38,338 nucleotides of DNA from a bacterium OM1 bin76 (GCA_002238785.1 MPNA01000025.1:1-38338), one strand, 5' to 3'. Positions 23,566-33,175 are shown, counted from the stretch's first letter. A program made the numbers and translations. Notes: a model not told the origin generated them from the letters alone.

Positions 23566-25344
23566 GTGCAAAGAATAAAGAGGCTTAAGTGGACGGTCCT
23601 TCTGGTCGTACTTGCGCTGGTCATCGTCGGCTGTGGTGATGGCGACGCCGAGGAGGAACCGGCAGCCACCACGGCCGCGGCGCCGGCCACCACGGCCGCA
23701 CCAGAGCCGGGCGACCAGGAGGAACCCGCACCAGAGCCGGGCGACCAGGAGGAACCCGCACCAGAGACCACAACCACCACCGCGGCGCCGGCTCCCCCGC
23801 CGGAACCGGTCACAGTCAGGGCTGCGGTCACAGGTGATGAAGGAACCCTCACCCCCTACACCTACATCAGCGGATTCCCTGGTTGGAATCTCCTGATGCT
23901 CCAGTACGACTCCCTGATGCAGCTTGACGCCGCCGGGGTTCCCCAGCCCTGGCTGGCCTCCAGCGTCAACGTCAGCGACGACCTCACCGAGTGGTCGGTG
24001 ACTCTGGTCGAGGGAGTGACCTTCCACGACGGGGAACCCTTGACCTCCGACGATGTGGCCTTCAGTGTCGAGTTCTACACCACCAACCCCGAGGCGAGCC
24101 GCTTCGCACGCGACTTCAGGGGAGTGGCGGATGTGGTGGTCCACGACGACTACAACGTCACCTTCGTTCTTGAAAGCGCCAACCCCGGCTTCGACGTGGT
24201 GGCGTTGGCTGACGCCCCCATCATCCCACGCCACATCTGGGAGTCGGTGGAGCTTCCGTCTGAGCACCAGTTCGCGGGCGGTACCAACATCGGTTCCGGT
24301 CCGTACATGCTGACCGAATACGTCGACAGCCAGAGCTACCGTTTCGCGGCCAACCCCAACTACTTCCGGGGCGCCCCGGCGGTTGACGAATTGGTTGTGA
24401 TCGTCTTCGCCGACGACGCCGGAGCCCAAGCGGCCATCCGGACCGGGGAAGTCGACGTGATCTTCGAGCGGATACCTCCGGAGCAGATCGACTTGCTGGA
24501 CGCCCAGGACCCCCTGGACGTCATCCTCGGACCTGAGTTCGCCACCCAGATGATCAACTACGACGCCTCGATCCGACCGTTCGACGACGTTGCGGTCCGC
24601 CAGGCCATCAACTTGGCAATGGACCGCCAGGACTTCGTGGACACCGTGTATCTCGGCGCCGCCACGGTAGGAAGCCCCGGATGGATCCATCCCGGACATT
24701 CGGTCTACAACCCCGGGATCGCCACTGACGTGTACGACCCAGCCGCGGCCAACGCCCTCCTGGAGGGCGCCGGTTACGCCGACACCGACGGCGATGGCGT
24801 CCGGGAGTTTGACGGACAGCCGATGTCGTTCGAGATCATCACCAACGCTTCCGACTCGCTGCGTCTGCGGATCGCCGAGTTGACGGTTGAGATGCTGGCC
24901 GCGATCGGCATAGAGACCGAGGTGCTGCCGGTCGACACCGGTGTCTGGGAAAACGCCGTGTGGCCTGGTTTCGACGTGAACAACGGTCGCAACTACCAGA
25001 TCGCCATGTGGGGATGGTCGCCTCCCGTGCAGGCCGACCCGCTACGGCTTCCCTGGTTGGTCCACAGTTCGCTGGATAGAGGATTCCTCAACCTGACCGG
25101 TTACGGCAACGCCGAGATGGACGAACTCTCCGAGGCGCTGGCGGTTGAGCCCGATCCGGCGGAGCGAAAGGCGATCCTGGGTCGCATGCAGGAGATAATC
25201 GCCGAGGACCTGCCGTTCGTGCTACTGCTCTATCCGGATGGAGCGTATGTGTACGACTCGAGCGTCTACGCGGATTGGGAGTTCATCGCCGGCCAGGGCA
25301 TCGTGAGCAAGCTGTCGCTGCTTCCGCCGTCTGCGCGGCCGTAG
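23566..25344 (+). CDS. Substrate-binding lipoprotein of peptide-type ABC transporter (SBP family 5)
   Basis: This 592-residue protein is a family 5 extracellular solute-binding protein. The basic start (QRIKRLK), hydrophobic stretch and lipobox LVIVGCG (Cys about 24) show a lipoprotein anchored outside the membrane. A low-complexity Thr/Ala/Pro/Glu linker follows (about 30-85), including two identical ten-residue units. The binding domain has typical segments: TEWSVTLVEGVTFHDGEPLTS is split here as EWSVTLVEGV and FHDGEPLTSDDV, with IGSGPYMLTEY later. The ligand could be a peptide or another small solute. I chose GTG 23566: it follows GGAG and places the signal sequence correctly, whereas the TTG at 23536 lies within the leader hairpin. 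Confidence 0.93.
   Translation: MQRIKRLKWTVLLVVLALVIVGCGDGDAEEEPAATTAAAPATTAAPEPGDQEEPAPEPGDQEEPAPETTTTTAAPAPPPEPVTVRAAVTGDEGTLTPYTYISGFPGWNLLMLQYDSLMQLDAAGVPQPWLASSVNVSDDLTEWSVTLVEGVTFHDGEPLTSDDVAFSVEFYTTNPEASRFARDFRGVADVVVHDDYNVTFVLESANPGFDVVALADAPIIPRHIWESVELPSEHQFAGGTNIGSGPYMLTEYVDSQSYRFAANPNYFRGAPAVDELVVIVFADDAGAQAAIRTGEVDVIFERIPPEQIDLLDAQDPLDVILGPEFATQMINYDASIRPFDDVAVRQAINLAMDRQDFVDTVYLGAATVGSPGWIHPGHSVYNPGIATDVYDPAAANALLEGAGYADTDGDGVREFDGQPMSFEIITNASDSLRLRIAELTVEMLAAIGIETEVLPVDTGVWENAVWPGFDVNNGRNYQIAMWGWSPPVQADPLRLPWLVHSSLDRGFLNLTGYGNAEMDELSEALAVEPDPAERKAILGRMQEIIAEDLPFVLLLYPDGAYVYDSSVYADWEFIAGQGIVSKLSLLPPSARP
23701..23760 (+). repeat. Perfect 30-bp tandem duplication in the lipoprotein linker
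   Basis: Bases 23701-23730 and 23731-23760 are identical. Each encodes Pro-Glu-Pro-Gly-Asp-Gln-Glu-Glu-Pro-Ala. Full identity, including third positions, suggests recent slippage. It lengthens the disordered tether between the lipid anchor and the binding domain without shifting the frame. Confidence 0.95.
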
Positions 25345-25368
25345 GAGAACAACCGAATAATGACGGCT

Positions 25369-25415
25369 GGTGGTAGCCCGCCGCCCGATCGCGCATCGCG
25401 TGTCGGGCTACCACC
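25369..25415 (+). terminator. Strong hairpin between lipoprotein and permease genes
   Basis: GGTGGTAGCCCG (25369-25380) and CGGGCTACCACC (25404-25415) form a perfect 12-base stem with a 23-base loop. No T tract follows. Inside a transporter operon such structures usually stabilise the lipoprotein message or attenuate read-through into the permeases, giving more binding protein than permease (known pattern, inferred here). Confidence 0.6.
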
Positions 25416-25435
25416 CTATAGTGGACTGGTCGGTC

Positions 25436-25454
25436 TTCCCCGCGGGTCGGGGAA
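25436..25454 (+). promoter_or_regulatory. Second hairpin before the permease gene
   Basis: TTCCCCG and CGGGGAA form a 7-base perfect stem with loop CGGGT, 27 bases before the permease start. It may act together with the larger hairpin just upstream. Confidence 0.4.
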
Positions 25455-25481
25455 AGCCGCTGGTCGGCCCAGGTTGACGAT

Positions 25482-26456
25482 TTGACGAGGCGCATTGACC
25501 TCCGTCGGGTGGCCCAGTACTCAGTGGTCGTGGTGGTGGCGGTGACGCTCAATTTCCTGTTGCCCCGCCTGATGCCGGGCAATCCTCTCGCCCTGATCGC
25601 TGGAGTGGATGTCGGCATGCTTACCCCGGACCAACGGGCGGATATCGTCGCCCGGGTCGGTCTGGACGCGCCTCTCTGGCTACAGTATTTCCGGTACTGG
25701 GGCGATATCTTCACCGGCGACTTCGGGTTCTCATTCCGATCCAGCCGTCCCATCGTCGACATGATCTGGGAACGGATCCCCTGGACGCTTCTGATCACCG
25801 GCCTGTCGCTGGTGGTGTCGGCCGTTGTCGGGGTGTTGCTGGGCGCTCTCTCCGCCTGGCGGAGAGGCACGAAGGGCGACCTGAGCATGCTTTCGGGAAT
25901 GATCTCGGTCGAGTCGCTGCCATCCTTTTGGTTGGGCATGGTCCTCATCTCCCTCTTTGCCGTCCAGTGGGGTCTGCTGCCGTCGTTCGGGGCGGTGACT
26001 CCGGCCTCCGACCTGGAGGGCTGGGCCCATGTTTGGGACATCATCAGCCACGCCATAATGCCGGTGGCCGCCCTGTCGATAGTCGGGACGCCGGGCGTTT
26101 ACATGACCATGCGCTATTCGATGCTGGAAACCCTGGGAGAGGACTACATCCGGACCGCCAGAGCGAAAGGCGCCGGCGAGCGTCGGGTACTGTTCGGACA
26201 TGTTGCCCGCAACACCATCGCTCCGGTGATCACGGTTCTCGCCATCCGTCTTGGATTTGCCTTCGGGGGCACGGTGATCATCGAGACGGTGTTTTCCTAC
26301 CCTGGACTTGGCCGCCTGGTCTTCGAAGCGGTGGCGGGACGTGACTATCCGGTGATGCAGGCGGCTTTTCTGGTCTTCACGGCAGCAGTGTTGGTAGCCA
26401 ACCTGTTAGCCGACCTCCTGTATCCATTGATAGACCCCCGGACCCGGACATCATGA
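25482..26456 (+). CDS. ABC transporter permease, DppB type
   Basis: This 324-residue inner-membrane permease has about six membrane helices. The first is at about 10-29. The conserved N-terminal motif LPRLMPGNP and the EAA-type cytoplasmic loop (YIRTARAKGAGERRVLFGHVARN) that contacts the ATPase are visible; the loop spans about 225-247. These define the DppB/OppB subfamily. The start appears to be TTG 25482, because no in-frame ATG or GTG precedes the first helix and the next candidates would remove it. A TTG start, a weak ribosome site and two hairpins upstream suggest low expression compared with the binding protein. It overlaps the next gene by four bases (ATGA). Confidence 0.92.
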   Translation: MTRRIDLRRVAQYSVVVVVAVTLNFLLPRLMPGNPLALIAGVDVGMLTPDQRADIVARVGLDAPLWLQYFRYWGDIFTGDFGFSFRSSRPIVDMIWERIPWTLLITGLSLVVSAVVGVLLGALSAWRRGTKGDLSMLSGMISVESLPSFWLGMVLISLFAVQWGLLPSFGAVTPASDLEGWAHVWDIISHAIMPVAALSIVGTPGVYMTMRYSMLETLGEDYIRTARAKGAGERRVLFGHVARNTIAPVITVLAIRLGFAFGGTVIIETVFSYPGLGRLVFEAVAGRDYPVMQAAFLVFTAAVLVANLLADLLYPLIDPRTRTS

Positions 26457-27316
26457 CGGCTTCCGGCTCCGAAAGACGGGCGGCGAGGCGAATGCGTCGG
26501 CGCTCGCGGCTACCCACGATCCTCGGAGTGGCGGGATTGGTGATCGTAGGGGCCCTGGTGTTCACGGCGGTGCTGGCCCCGTGGTTGGCCCCGTATGACC
26601 CCACCGACCGGATAGCCCGGCCCTTCCTGCCACCCAGCGCCGAGCATTTGCTGGGCACCAACGACGTGGGGCATGACCTGTTGTCGGAGATCATCTACGG
26701 ATCACGGGTGTCGTTGCTGGTGGGGCTGGTGGCGGCTACGGTGGCCCTGCTGATCGGTACGTCGGTGGGCGTGGTGGCTGGTTACTACCCCAAGCGTCTG
26801 GGATCCACCCTGATGCGCGGCGTTGACGTGATATTGATCCTTCCGTTCCTCCCCCTCCTGATAGTGCTGGCTGCCTACCTGGGTCGCAGCCTCCTGAACA
26901 CCATCCTGGTCATCGGGCTGCTCATCTGGGCGGAACCGGCCCGCATCATCCGATCACAGGTTCTTTCGCTCCGCTCGCGGGAATACGTGCTGGCGGCCCG
27001 CTCGATGGGCGCCCCGGACCGTTGGACGATCCTGCGGCACATCGTTCCCCGCACTGCCCTGCTGGCAACCGGATCGTTTGTCCGGGCGGTGTCCGGGGCC
27101 ATCTTATTGGAGGCGGCGCTCAGCTTCCTGGGCCTGGGTGACCCCATCCAGAAGAGTTGGGGTTCGACGCTGTACTGGGCCCAGACCAGGGGGGCCTTTT
27201 TGACCCCGGCATGGAAGTGGTGGGTACTGCCGCCCGGCCTGTTGATAATGCTGGCATCGCTCGGATTCGCCCTTATCGCCTTCTCGCTCGAGGAACGGAT
27301 CAACCCCCGTTTGTAG
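26453..27316 (+). CDS. ABC transporter permease, DppC type
   Basis: This 287-residue permease has a basic N-terminal tail (about 1-22), a first membrane helix (about 24-46), and then a periplasmic segment with LLGTNDVGHDLLSEIIYGSRVS, given here as its parts LLGTNDVGHD and IIYGSRVS. That is the hallmark of DppC/OppC proteins. The EAA loop reads YVLAARSMGAPDRWTILRH. It pairs with the DppB-type subunit to form the channel. The ATG at 26453 overlaps the preceding TGA, so translation is coupled. The transporter operon appears to end here, 72 bases before an MBL-fold gene on the same strand. Confidence 0.93.
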   Translation: MTASGSERRAARRMRRRSRLPTILGVAGLVIVGALVFTAVLAPWLAPYDPTDRIARPFLPPSAEHLLGTNDVGHDLLSEIIYGSRVSLLVGLVAATVALLIGTSVGVVAGYYPKRLGSTLMRGVDVILILPFLPLLIVLAAYLGRSLLNTILVIGLLIWAEPARIIRSQVLSLRSREYVLAARSMGAPDRWTILRHIVPRTALLATGSFVRAVSGAILLEAALSFLGLGDPIQKSWGSTLYWAQTRGAFLTPAWKWWVLPPGLLIMLASLGFALIAFSLEERINPRL

Positions 27317-27388
27317 CCCGTGGCCCGTGGCTGCGGCACGCTTGGTATTCTTCCGGCCAGACAGGTCCAACCGAGAAAGGCAACTGGC

Positions 27389-28018
27389 ATGAGCAGATGG
27401 GAGCATCGAATCGAGGGGGCGCATCTGATAAAGCTGCTGCTGGGACCCTTCGAGAACAACGTCTACATCGTGGGTTGCACCAACACCGGGAAGGCGGTCA
27501 TCGTGGACGCCGCCGCCGAGCCGGACGTCATCTTGGACGCGGCCGGCGATTACGACGTGCAGGCCATCCTCACCACCCATGGTCACATGGACCATGTCCA
27601 AGCCGTGGACCGGGTCAGTGACAAACTGGGTGTCCCGTTTCTCTTGAACCCCGATGACATCTTCATACTCGAAGAATCCGGCATCGAGAAGACCTCCCCC
27701 GACGGCTTGATCGAGGATCGGCAGGAGATCGAGGTGGGAGACCTTCTCCTGCACGCCATTCACACCCCCGGACACACTCCCGGATCGACCTCGTTCGTTT
27801 TGGAACCGTGGCTGCTAACCGGAGATACACTGTTTCCGGGCGGCCCCGGCGCCACCCAGTGGGACTACTCGTCCTTTGGCCAGATCATGGACTCGGTGGA
27901 GGCGCTTACCGCCAGGTTTGCAGACCCGACCCTGATCTTCCCCGGACATGGCGCCAACGACACCACCATAGGCGCCGAAAAGCCACACACCGACGAGTGG
28001 CGCGCCAGGGGCTGGTAA
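27389..28018 (+). CDS. Metallo-beta-lactamase fold hydrolase (glyoxalase II-like)
   Basis: This 209-residue cytosolic hydrolase has the complete dinuclear metal site of the MBL fold. It includes HGHMDH (about 64-69), the TPGHTPGS His, the Asp in LLTGDTLF, and the late FPGHG His. Length and layout resemble the glyoxalase-II/YcbL group, which hydrolyses thioesters such as acyl-thiol adducts. With a mycothiol enzyme nearby, a mycothiol thioester is a possible substrate (inference). The ATG at 27389 is preceded at good distance by GAGAAAGG. The longer frame from 27320 lacks family sequence. It might be read from the transporter transcript or from its own promoter. Confidence 0.9.
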   Translation: MSRWEHRIEGAHLIKLLLGPFENNVYIVGCTNTGKAVIVDAAAEPDVILDAAGDYDVQAILTTHGHMDHVQAVDRVSDKLGVPFLLNPDDIFILEESGIEKTSPDGLIEDRQEIEVGDLLLHAIHTPGHTPGSTSFVLEPWLLTGDTLFPGGPGATQWDYSSFGQIMDSVEALTARFADPTLIFPGHGANDTTIGAEKPHTDEWRARGW

Positions 28019-28201
28019 CCAAACACGTCTAACCAGCGTTCCTCGGCAGACTGTCGCCGGGGAGTTCACGGTGGTCGGCGCACGGTACACATCGCGAGGG
28101 TCTCCTTTTCGCAAAGGCCTTGGCTGGTCTTGAGCAGTTGTCCCGGCGCCCGGGGGTTTCAACGTCCGAACGGGCTATTCGCCGTGATGGCAGGCCTTGT
28201 C

Positions 28202-28411
28202 TTAGAGCACGGATTCGGGGTGTTCGATTCCTTGGCGGCGACGCTGCTCCGCTATGGCTTCGGCACGGATCGCGGCTACTTGGTGCTCGGCGCGGATCGT
28301 GAACTGTATCAGCTGTATCAACTCGTCCACCGAGGCCTCCGCGGCCGGCAGAGTGGGCATCAGCAGCCTCACCAGATTAGAACAACGGGAACTGTCGATT
28401 GTTTGTTTCAT
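28202..28411 (-). CDS. Small hypothetical protein (69 residues), possibly a gene remnant
   Basis: The ATG at 28411 opens a 69-codon frame ending in TAA. From about residue 18 the sequence has an amphipathic helical pattern (SVDELIQLIQFTIRAEHQV, then IRAEAIAEQRRRQG) and codon choice with GC-rich third positions, as in real genes here. The first 17 residues look less coding. The helical part faintly recalls the beginning of DUF222/HNH proteins, but it stops before any such domain could form. It could be a small protein, an antitoxin-like fragment or a relic. No partner gene is adjacent. Confidence 0.35.
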   Translation of the reverse strand: MKQTIDSSRCSNLVRLLMPTLPAAEASVDELIQLIQFTIRAEHQVAAIRAEAIAEQRRRQGIEHPESVL

Positions 28412-28541
28412 ACCAACCAGTATGCCGACAGCCTGAGACAAAAGGCCGGCAAGCCCCGCCCCACCACATCTGTGGTGGCCGTGACTAAAGGCGACAAGCT
28501 CGCAGCCGTCAGTCAACCTTGCGTTGCTGGATGTTCTGCCA

Positions 28542-28567
28542 CCCGGGCGATTTGAGTTCCGCCCGGG
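28542..28567 (-). terminator. Hairpin after the mycothiol-dependent dehydrogenase gene
   Basis: CCCGGGCG (28542-28549) and CGCCCGGG (28560-28567) form a perfect 8-base GC stem with a 10-base loop, six bases beyond the dehydrogenase stop. No T run follows on the minus strand, which is common for actinobacterial terminators. Confidence 0.6.
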
Positions 28568-28573
28568 CCTGCA

Positions 28574-29662
28574 TCAGTCGAAGACCACCACCGAGCGCAA
28601 CACCTCGCCCCGCTCCATGCGGTGGAAGGCATCCTCGACTTCTCCCACACCGATTGTCTCGCTCACAAAGCCGTCAAGGTCCAAGCGTCCCTGCAGATAG
28701 AGGTCGATGAGCATCGGGAAGTCCCGTTCCGGGAGGCAGTCCCCGTACCAGGAGGACTTCAACGCCCCACCTCGGCCGAAGACTTCGATGAAAGGCAGTT
28801 CGATCTTCATGTCCGGCGTCGGAACCCCGACCAGGACCACCACGCCAGCCAAGTCTCTGGCATAGAAGGCCTGTTCATAGGTCTCGGGCAGACCTATAGC
28901 CTCGACCACCACATCGGCCCCGTGACCGCCGGTTATCTCCCGGATCCGCTCCACGGGATTTTCGTTGCGGGAGTTGATGGTGTGGGTAGCGCCGAAGTCC
29001 TTGGCCCACTCCAGCTTGCGGTCGTCGATGTCCACCCCGATAATGGTGCCGGCGCCAGCCAGGCGCGATCCCACGATCGAGCCGGAACCCACCCCGCCGC
29101 AACCGATCACGGCAACCGAGTCGCCTCGACCCACGCCTCCCGTGTTGATGGCGGCGCCGATCCCAGCCATGACTCCGCAACCTAACAGTCCGGCTGCCTC
29201 AGGCCGCGCCCGGCTGTCCACCTTGGTTGCCTGCCCGGCCGCCACCAGGGTCAACTCTGCGAAGGCGCCGATGCCCAGAGCGGGCGATAGCGCCGTCCCG
29301 TCGGCAAGGGTCATCTTCTGGGTGGCGTTGTGGGTGGCGAAGCAATACCAGGGGCGGCCCCGGTCGCACGCCCGGCAATCCCCACAGATCGCCCGCCAGT
29401 TCAATATCACGAAGTCACCAGGGGCGATTTTTGTGACGTCCGGCCCAACGGACTCCACTACTCCGGCCGCCTCATGACCCAGGAAGAAGGGGTAATCGTC
29501 GTTTATTCCACCCTCCCGATAATGCAGGTCGGTGTGGCAAACTCCACAAGCCTTCACCGCCACGCGAGCCTCTCCCGGCCCCGGATCGGGGACTATCACA
29601 GTCTCCAGCGAGACTGGAGCACCCTTTTCAAGGGAAACTACTCCCTGCACCTCTGCTGCCAT
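28574..29662 (-). CDS. mscR: S-(hydroxymethyl)mycothiol dehydrogenase (mycothiol-dependent formaldehyde dehydrogenase)
   Basis: This 362-residue class III-like alcohol dehydrogenase oxidises the formaldehyde-mycothiol adduct with NAD+, detoxifying formaldehyde; relatives also reduce S-nitrosomycothiol. The segments [37 protein letters not shown] and [18 protein letters not shown] match what I know of mycobacterial MscR. Cys42 and His63 bind the catalytic zinc; Cys93, 96, 99 and 107 bind the structural zinc. The cofactor motif is [13 protein letters not shown] lies about nine bases before ATG 29662. A -10-like TAATCT is at 29700-29695. It is divergent from icmF, and the shared region holds the extended palindrome at 29736-29755. 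Its presence implies that the host makes mycothiol. Confidence 0.94.
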   Translation of the reverse strand: MAAEVQGVVSLEKGAPVSLETVIVPDPGPGEARVAVKACGVCHTDLHYREGGINDDYPFFLGHEAAGVVESVGPDVTKIAPGDFVILNWRAICGDCRACDRGRPWYCFATHNATQKMTLADGTALSPALGIGAFAELTLVAAGQATKVDSRARPEAAGLLGCGVMAGIGAAINTGGVGRGDSVAVIGCGGVGSGSIVGSRLAGAGTIIGVDIDDRKLEWAKDFGATHTINSRNENPVERIREITGGHGADVVVEAIGLPETYEQAFYARDLAGVVVLVGVPTPDMKIELPFIEVFGRGGALKSSWYGDCLPERDFPMLIDLYLQGRLDLDGFVSETIGVGEVEDAFHRMERGEVLRSVVVFD

Positions 29663-29735
29663 TTTGCCTGACCTCCGTCTTCGCTCCGCGTCCAAGATTA
29701 GCCCGCAGACCCCCACCCCGCCCTCCCCTGCATTG

Positions 29736-29755
29736 GTAGGTTTCGGCGAACCTAC
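29736..29755 (+). promoter_or_regulatory. Copy 3 of the intergenic palindrome, extended to 20 bases
   Basis: GTAGGTT (29736-29742) and AACCTAC (29749-29755) are perfect 7-base arms around TCGGCG; the core TTCGGCGAACC is at 29742-29752. It lies between mscR (start 29662) and icmF (start 29819). A -10-like TATCCT for icmF is at 29781-29786, so the site would sit just upstream of, or over, its -35 region. The AGGTT/AACCT arms recall DtxR/IdeR-type boxes, but the centre is one base longer than in those. Confidence 0.6.
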
Positions 29756-29818
29756 TGGAGTTCACGTGTAACCCCGTTTGTATCCTTGAATCCATCCCCC
29801 CATAGGCGCTGGAGGTAT

Positions 29819-32800
29819 ATGTCAAGCAGAAGGCCTGATGGCCCCACCTTCCCGGTTCGGTTCGTCACCGCTACGACCCTCTTCGACGGCCACGACGCCT
29901 CCATCAACGTTTTCAGGCGGATACTGGCCGCCTCCGGGGCAGAGGTGATACACCTCGGGCACAACCGCTCCGCCACCGACATCGTGGACACGGCCGTCCA
30001 AGAGGATGCCCAGGCGATCGCAGTCACCTGCTATCAGGGCGGCCACATGGAGTTCTTCCGGTTTCTCCACCAACTGGCCGAAGATCGCAGCGGCGGAAGG
30101 ATCCGCATCTTCGGGGGAGGAGGAGGGACCATCCTGCCCGAGGAGGGCCGACAACTGCAAGCCGAGGGAATCACTCGGATCTACTCCCCCGATGACGGTC
30201 GCGCCATGGGTTTGCAGGGGATGGTGGATGACATGATCCGCAGAGCCGACTTTCCTACCGGGGAACTCGAACACTTCGATATCGACCGTCTCTGCGTCTC
30301 TGACCACCAGATGCTGGCGGGACTCATCTCTTCGGCGGAGAACTTTCCTGACAAGTACGCCGACGTTTTCGAGGAACTGGAGGCCGCCGCGCTCAGCCGT
30401 CCCGCCCCAGTGGTGCTGGGGGTGACCGGAACGGGAGGCTCGGGCAAGTCTTCCCTGGTGGACGAGTTGCTACGCCGGTACCTGGCGGACTTCGAAGACC
30501 ACCGGGTGGCCGTCCTGTCGGTGGATCCTTCCCAGCGCCGCACGGGAGGAGCCCTGCTGGGAGACAGAATCCGCATGAATGCACTACCCCACCCCCGGGT
30601 GTACATGCGATCGCTGGCCACCCGGCAAAGCGCCGGCGTCTTACCCGATGCGGCGCGCGGCGCGCTTTCCATCTATCGAGCCGCCGGCTTCGACTTGGTC
30701 GTCCTGGAGACGTCGGGCATCGGGCAAGCCGACACGAGCGTAGTAGACCTCTCCAACCTCTCCTTGTACGTCATGACTCCCGAATACGGGGCAGCCACCC
30801 AGTTGGAGAAGATCGGGATGCTCGACTATGCCGACCTTGTGGCGGTGAACAAGGGCGATAAGCAAGGCGCCGAGGACGCTTTGCGGGATGTGCGCCGTCA
30901 GGTGCGGCGCAACCGGCTCGCCTTCCTGGATCCCGATCCCATCCAGGACGTGTATCTCACCGTAGCCTCCGACTTCAACGACCCGGGCACCGACAGCCTC
31001 TACGCAGCTTTGCTGGCCGCCGTCGGGCGAAGGACCGCCGCCTCCGCGGAGTCGGCGTCGGCGACCAGTCGGCAGGTGGTGATCCCACCGCAGCGTTCCA
31101 GTTATATGGCGCAGGTCTCCGAAACAGTCCATCAATACAATCGGACAGTGGCCGAGCAGGCCGAAGCAGGCCGGCGCCTCTACCAACTGGAGGGCGCCCG
31201 ACGCACCCTGGAAGAGACGGACCCGAACACGGCGGCATTGCAGGGCCTCGCTGAAGCAAGCCGTTCCTTCTCCCAACAATTGGCGCCCGAGCACCGGGAA
31301 GCTCTGGACGACTGGGATGACATGGCATCCGCCTACCGCGGTGTTCGATACTCATACCGGGTGCGGGACCGGGACGTAACGGTGCCCCTGGCGTCCCATA
31401 GTCTCAGCGAGACCATGGTCCCCAAGGTCGCCTTGCCCCGATATCAGGACTGGGGCGATCGTCTGCGGTGGCTGTTGCAGGAGAACCTCCCGGGCCGATT
31501 CCCCTACACGGCCGGGGTCTACCCTTTCAAGCGCACTTCCGAGGATCCGACCCGGATGTTCGCGGGAGAAGGACCGCCGGAGCAGACCAATCGGCGGTTT
31601 CATTACCTGTCCGGGGGTACCAACCAGCGCCGGCTCTCCACCGCTTTCGACTCGGTAACCCTATATGGGGAAGACCCCGGAGAACGGCCCGACATCTACG
31701 GAAAGGTGGGCAACTCTGGGGTCTCTGTCTCCACGCTCGACGACATGAAACGCCTCTACTCGGGCTTCGACCTGTGCGATTCTTCCACCTCGGTCTCCAT
31801 GACAATAAATGGGCCGGCCCCCATGATCCTGGCTCTGTTCATGAATGCGGCGATAGACCAGCAGTGCGAATTGCACATCCGCCGCCAGGGACTCACTGAG
31901 CAGGTGGACAGGCAAATCGCCGCTATGTACTCCGGGCGCACCCGCCCCCGCTACCGGGAGGCCCTGCCCGAAGGAAACGACGGGCTGGGACTGCTGCTAC
32001 TGGGAACCTCCGGCGACCAGGTGCTGGCCCCGGATGTGTACCAGCGCATCCGGGCAGACACCCTAACCCGGGTGAGAGGAACGGTGCAGGCCGACATCCT
32101 CAAAGAGGACCAGGCGCAGAACACCTGCATCTTCTCGATCGACTTCGCCCTGAAGATGATGGGAGACATCCAGCAGTACTTTGTCGACCACCGGGTTCGC
32201 AACTTCTACTCGGTCTCCGTCTCGGGTTATCACATGGCCGAGGCAGGCGCCAATCCCATTACCCAACTGGCCTTCACTCTCGCCAACGGCTTCACCTACG
32301 TCGAGCATTACCTGGCCAGGGGGATGGATATTGACGACTTTGCCCCAAATCTCTCCTTCTTCTTCTCCAACGGCCTGGATCCCGAATATGCGGTGATCGG
32401 GCGAGTGGCCCGTCGCATCTGGGCGAAGGTGATGCGTTACCGGTATGGGGCCAATCCCCGGTCGCAGATGCTCAAATACCACATCCAGACCTCAGGTCGG
32501 TCGTTGCACGCCCAAGAGGTGGAATTCAACGATATTCGCACCACCCTGCAGGCGCTGTATGCGGTGTACGACAACTGCAATTCCCTTCACACCAACGCCT
32601 ACGACGAGGCTCTGACCACTCCCACCGAGGAGTCCGTGCGGCGGGCGGTCGCCATCCAACTGATCGTCAACCGGGAGTTGGGCTTGGCCAAGAACGAGAA
32701 CCCGCTCCAGGGATCCTTCATCATTGAGGAACTCACCGACCTGGTGGAAGAGGCCGTGCTGGCGGAATTCGCCCGCTTGGACCGCAGTGGAGGCGTTCTG

Positions 32801-33175
32801 GGCGCGATGGAGAGGCAGTACCAGCGTTCCAAGATCCAGGAGGAGTCCCTCTTATACGAGAGGGTTAAGGAATCGGGAGAATACCCTCTCATCGGGGTCA
32901 ACACATTCCTGTCGGAATCCGGCTCACCGTTCATGACTGCTGACCGCCTGGTTCGCTCCACCGATGCGGAGAAGAACCGGCGGATTCGCGAAGTAGCCGA
33001 CTTCAGATCCGCCCACTCCGAACGCGCCGGACCGGCCTTGGATTCGCTGGCAAGGGTTGCCACCACCGGACAGAATGTCTTCGCCGAGCTAATGGAAGTC
33101 GCCAGAATGGCGAGCCTGGGCCAGATGGTGAACACCCTTTACGAAGTCGGCGGGCGCTACCGCCGCAACATGTGA
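29819..33175 (+). CDS. icmF: Fused isobutyryl-CoA mutase IcmF (B12-binding, G-protein chaperone and mutase domains)
   Basis: This 1118-residue enzyme interconverts isobutyryl-CoA and butyryl-CoA with adenosylcobalamin. The B12 domain is first (about 11-145), with DGHDAS at 23-28 (His25 is the cobalt ligand) and FGGGGGT near 98-104. A MeaB-like GTPase follows (about 195-420), with P-loop [12 protein letters not shown] (201-212) and the base-recognition stretch VNKGDK. The large mutase domain carries [18 protein letters not shown] and [11 protein letters not shown]. The PFKR segment is IcmF-type; methylmalonyl-CoA mutases have a Tyr-containing YPTMY pattern there. GGAGG sits about five bases before ATG 29819. 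The GTPase reloads the cofactor. Related substrates such as isovaleryl- or pivalyl-CoA are possible. A ferritin-like-fold iron transporter follows. Confidence 0.95.
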   Translation: MSSRRPDGPTFPVRFVTATTLFDGHDASINVFRRILAASGAEVIHLGHNRSATDIVDTAVQEDAQAIAVTCYQGGHMEFFRFLHQLAEDRSGGRIRIFGGGGGTILPEEGRQLQAEGITRIYSPDDGRAMGLQGMVDDMIRRADFPTGELEHFDIDRLCVSDHQMLAGLISSAENFPDKYADVFEELEAAALSRPAPVVLGVTGTGGSGKSSLVDELLRRYLADFEDHRVAVLSVDPSQRRTGGALLGDRIRMNALPHPRVYMRSLATRQSAGVLPDAARGALSIYRAAGFDLVVLETSGIGQADTSVVDLSNLSLYVMTPEYGAATQLEKIGMLDYADLVAVNKGDKQGAEDALRDVRRQVRRNRLAFLDPDPIQDVYLTVASDFNDPGTDSLYAALLAAVGRRTAASAESASATSRQVVIPPQRSSYMAQVSETVHQYNRTVAEQAEAGRRLYQLEGARRTLEETDPNTAALQGLAEASRSFSQQLAPEHREALDDWDDMASAYRGVRYSYRVRDRDVTVPLASHSLSETMVPKVALPRYQDWGDRLRWLLQENLPGRFPYTAGVYPFKRTSEDPTRMFAGEGPPEQTNRRFHYLSGGTNQRRLSTAFDSVTLYGEDPGERPDIYGKVGNSGVSVSTLDDMKRLYSGFDLCDSSTSVSMTINGPAPMILALFMNAAIDQQCELHIRRQGLTEQVDRQIAAMYSGRTRPRYREALPEGNDGLGLLLLGTSGDQVLAPDVYQRIRADTLTRVRGTVQADILKEDQAQNTCIFSIDFALKMMGDIQQYFVDHRVRNFYSVSVSGYHMAEAGANPITQLAFTLANGFTYVEHYLARGMDIDDFAPNLSFFFSNGLDPEYAVIGRVARRIWAKVMRYRYGANPRSQMLKYHIQTSGRSLHAQEVEFNDIRTTLQALYAVYDNCNSLHTNAYDEALTTPTEESVRRAVAIQLIVNRELGLAKNENPLQGSFIIEELTDLVEEAVLAEFARLDRSGGVLGAMERQYQRSKIQEESLLYERVKESGEYPLIGVNTFLSESGSPFMTADRLVRSTDAEKNRRIREVADFRSAHSERAGPALDSLARVATTGQNVFAELMEVARMASLGQMVNTLYEVGGRYRRNM

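Larger units (their letters stand above)
28019..28573. other. 555-base gene-poor gap
   Basis: This gap separates the MBL hydrolase and the mycothiol-dependent dehydrogenase. It holds one small possible minus-strand ORF (28202-28411), a tight palindrome CCACCACA-TC-TGTGGTGG (28461-28478) and the terminator-like hairpin at 28542-28567. The stretch 28020-28200 shows nothing recognisable. The gap may be the scar of a lost gene. Confidence 0.6.

Noticed and set aside
23476-24699. 407-codon minus-strand frame over the lipoprotein gene
   Set aside because: Its composition mirrors the plus-strand lipoprotein, including the duplicated linker, and it has no motifs.
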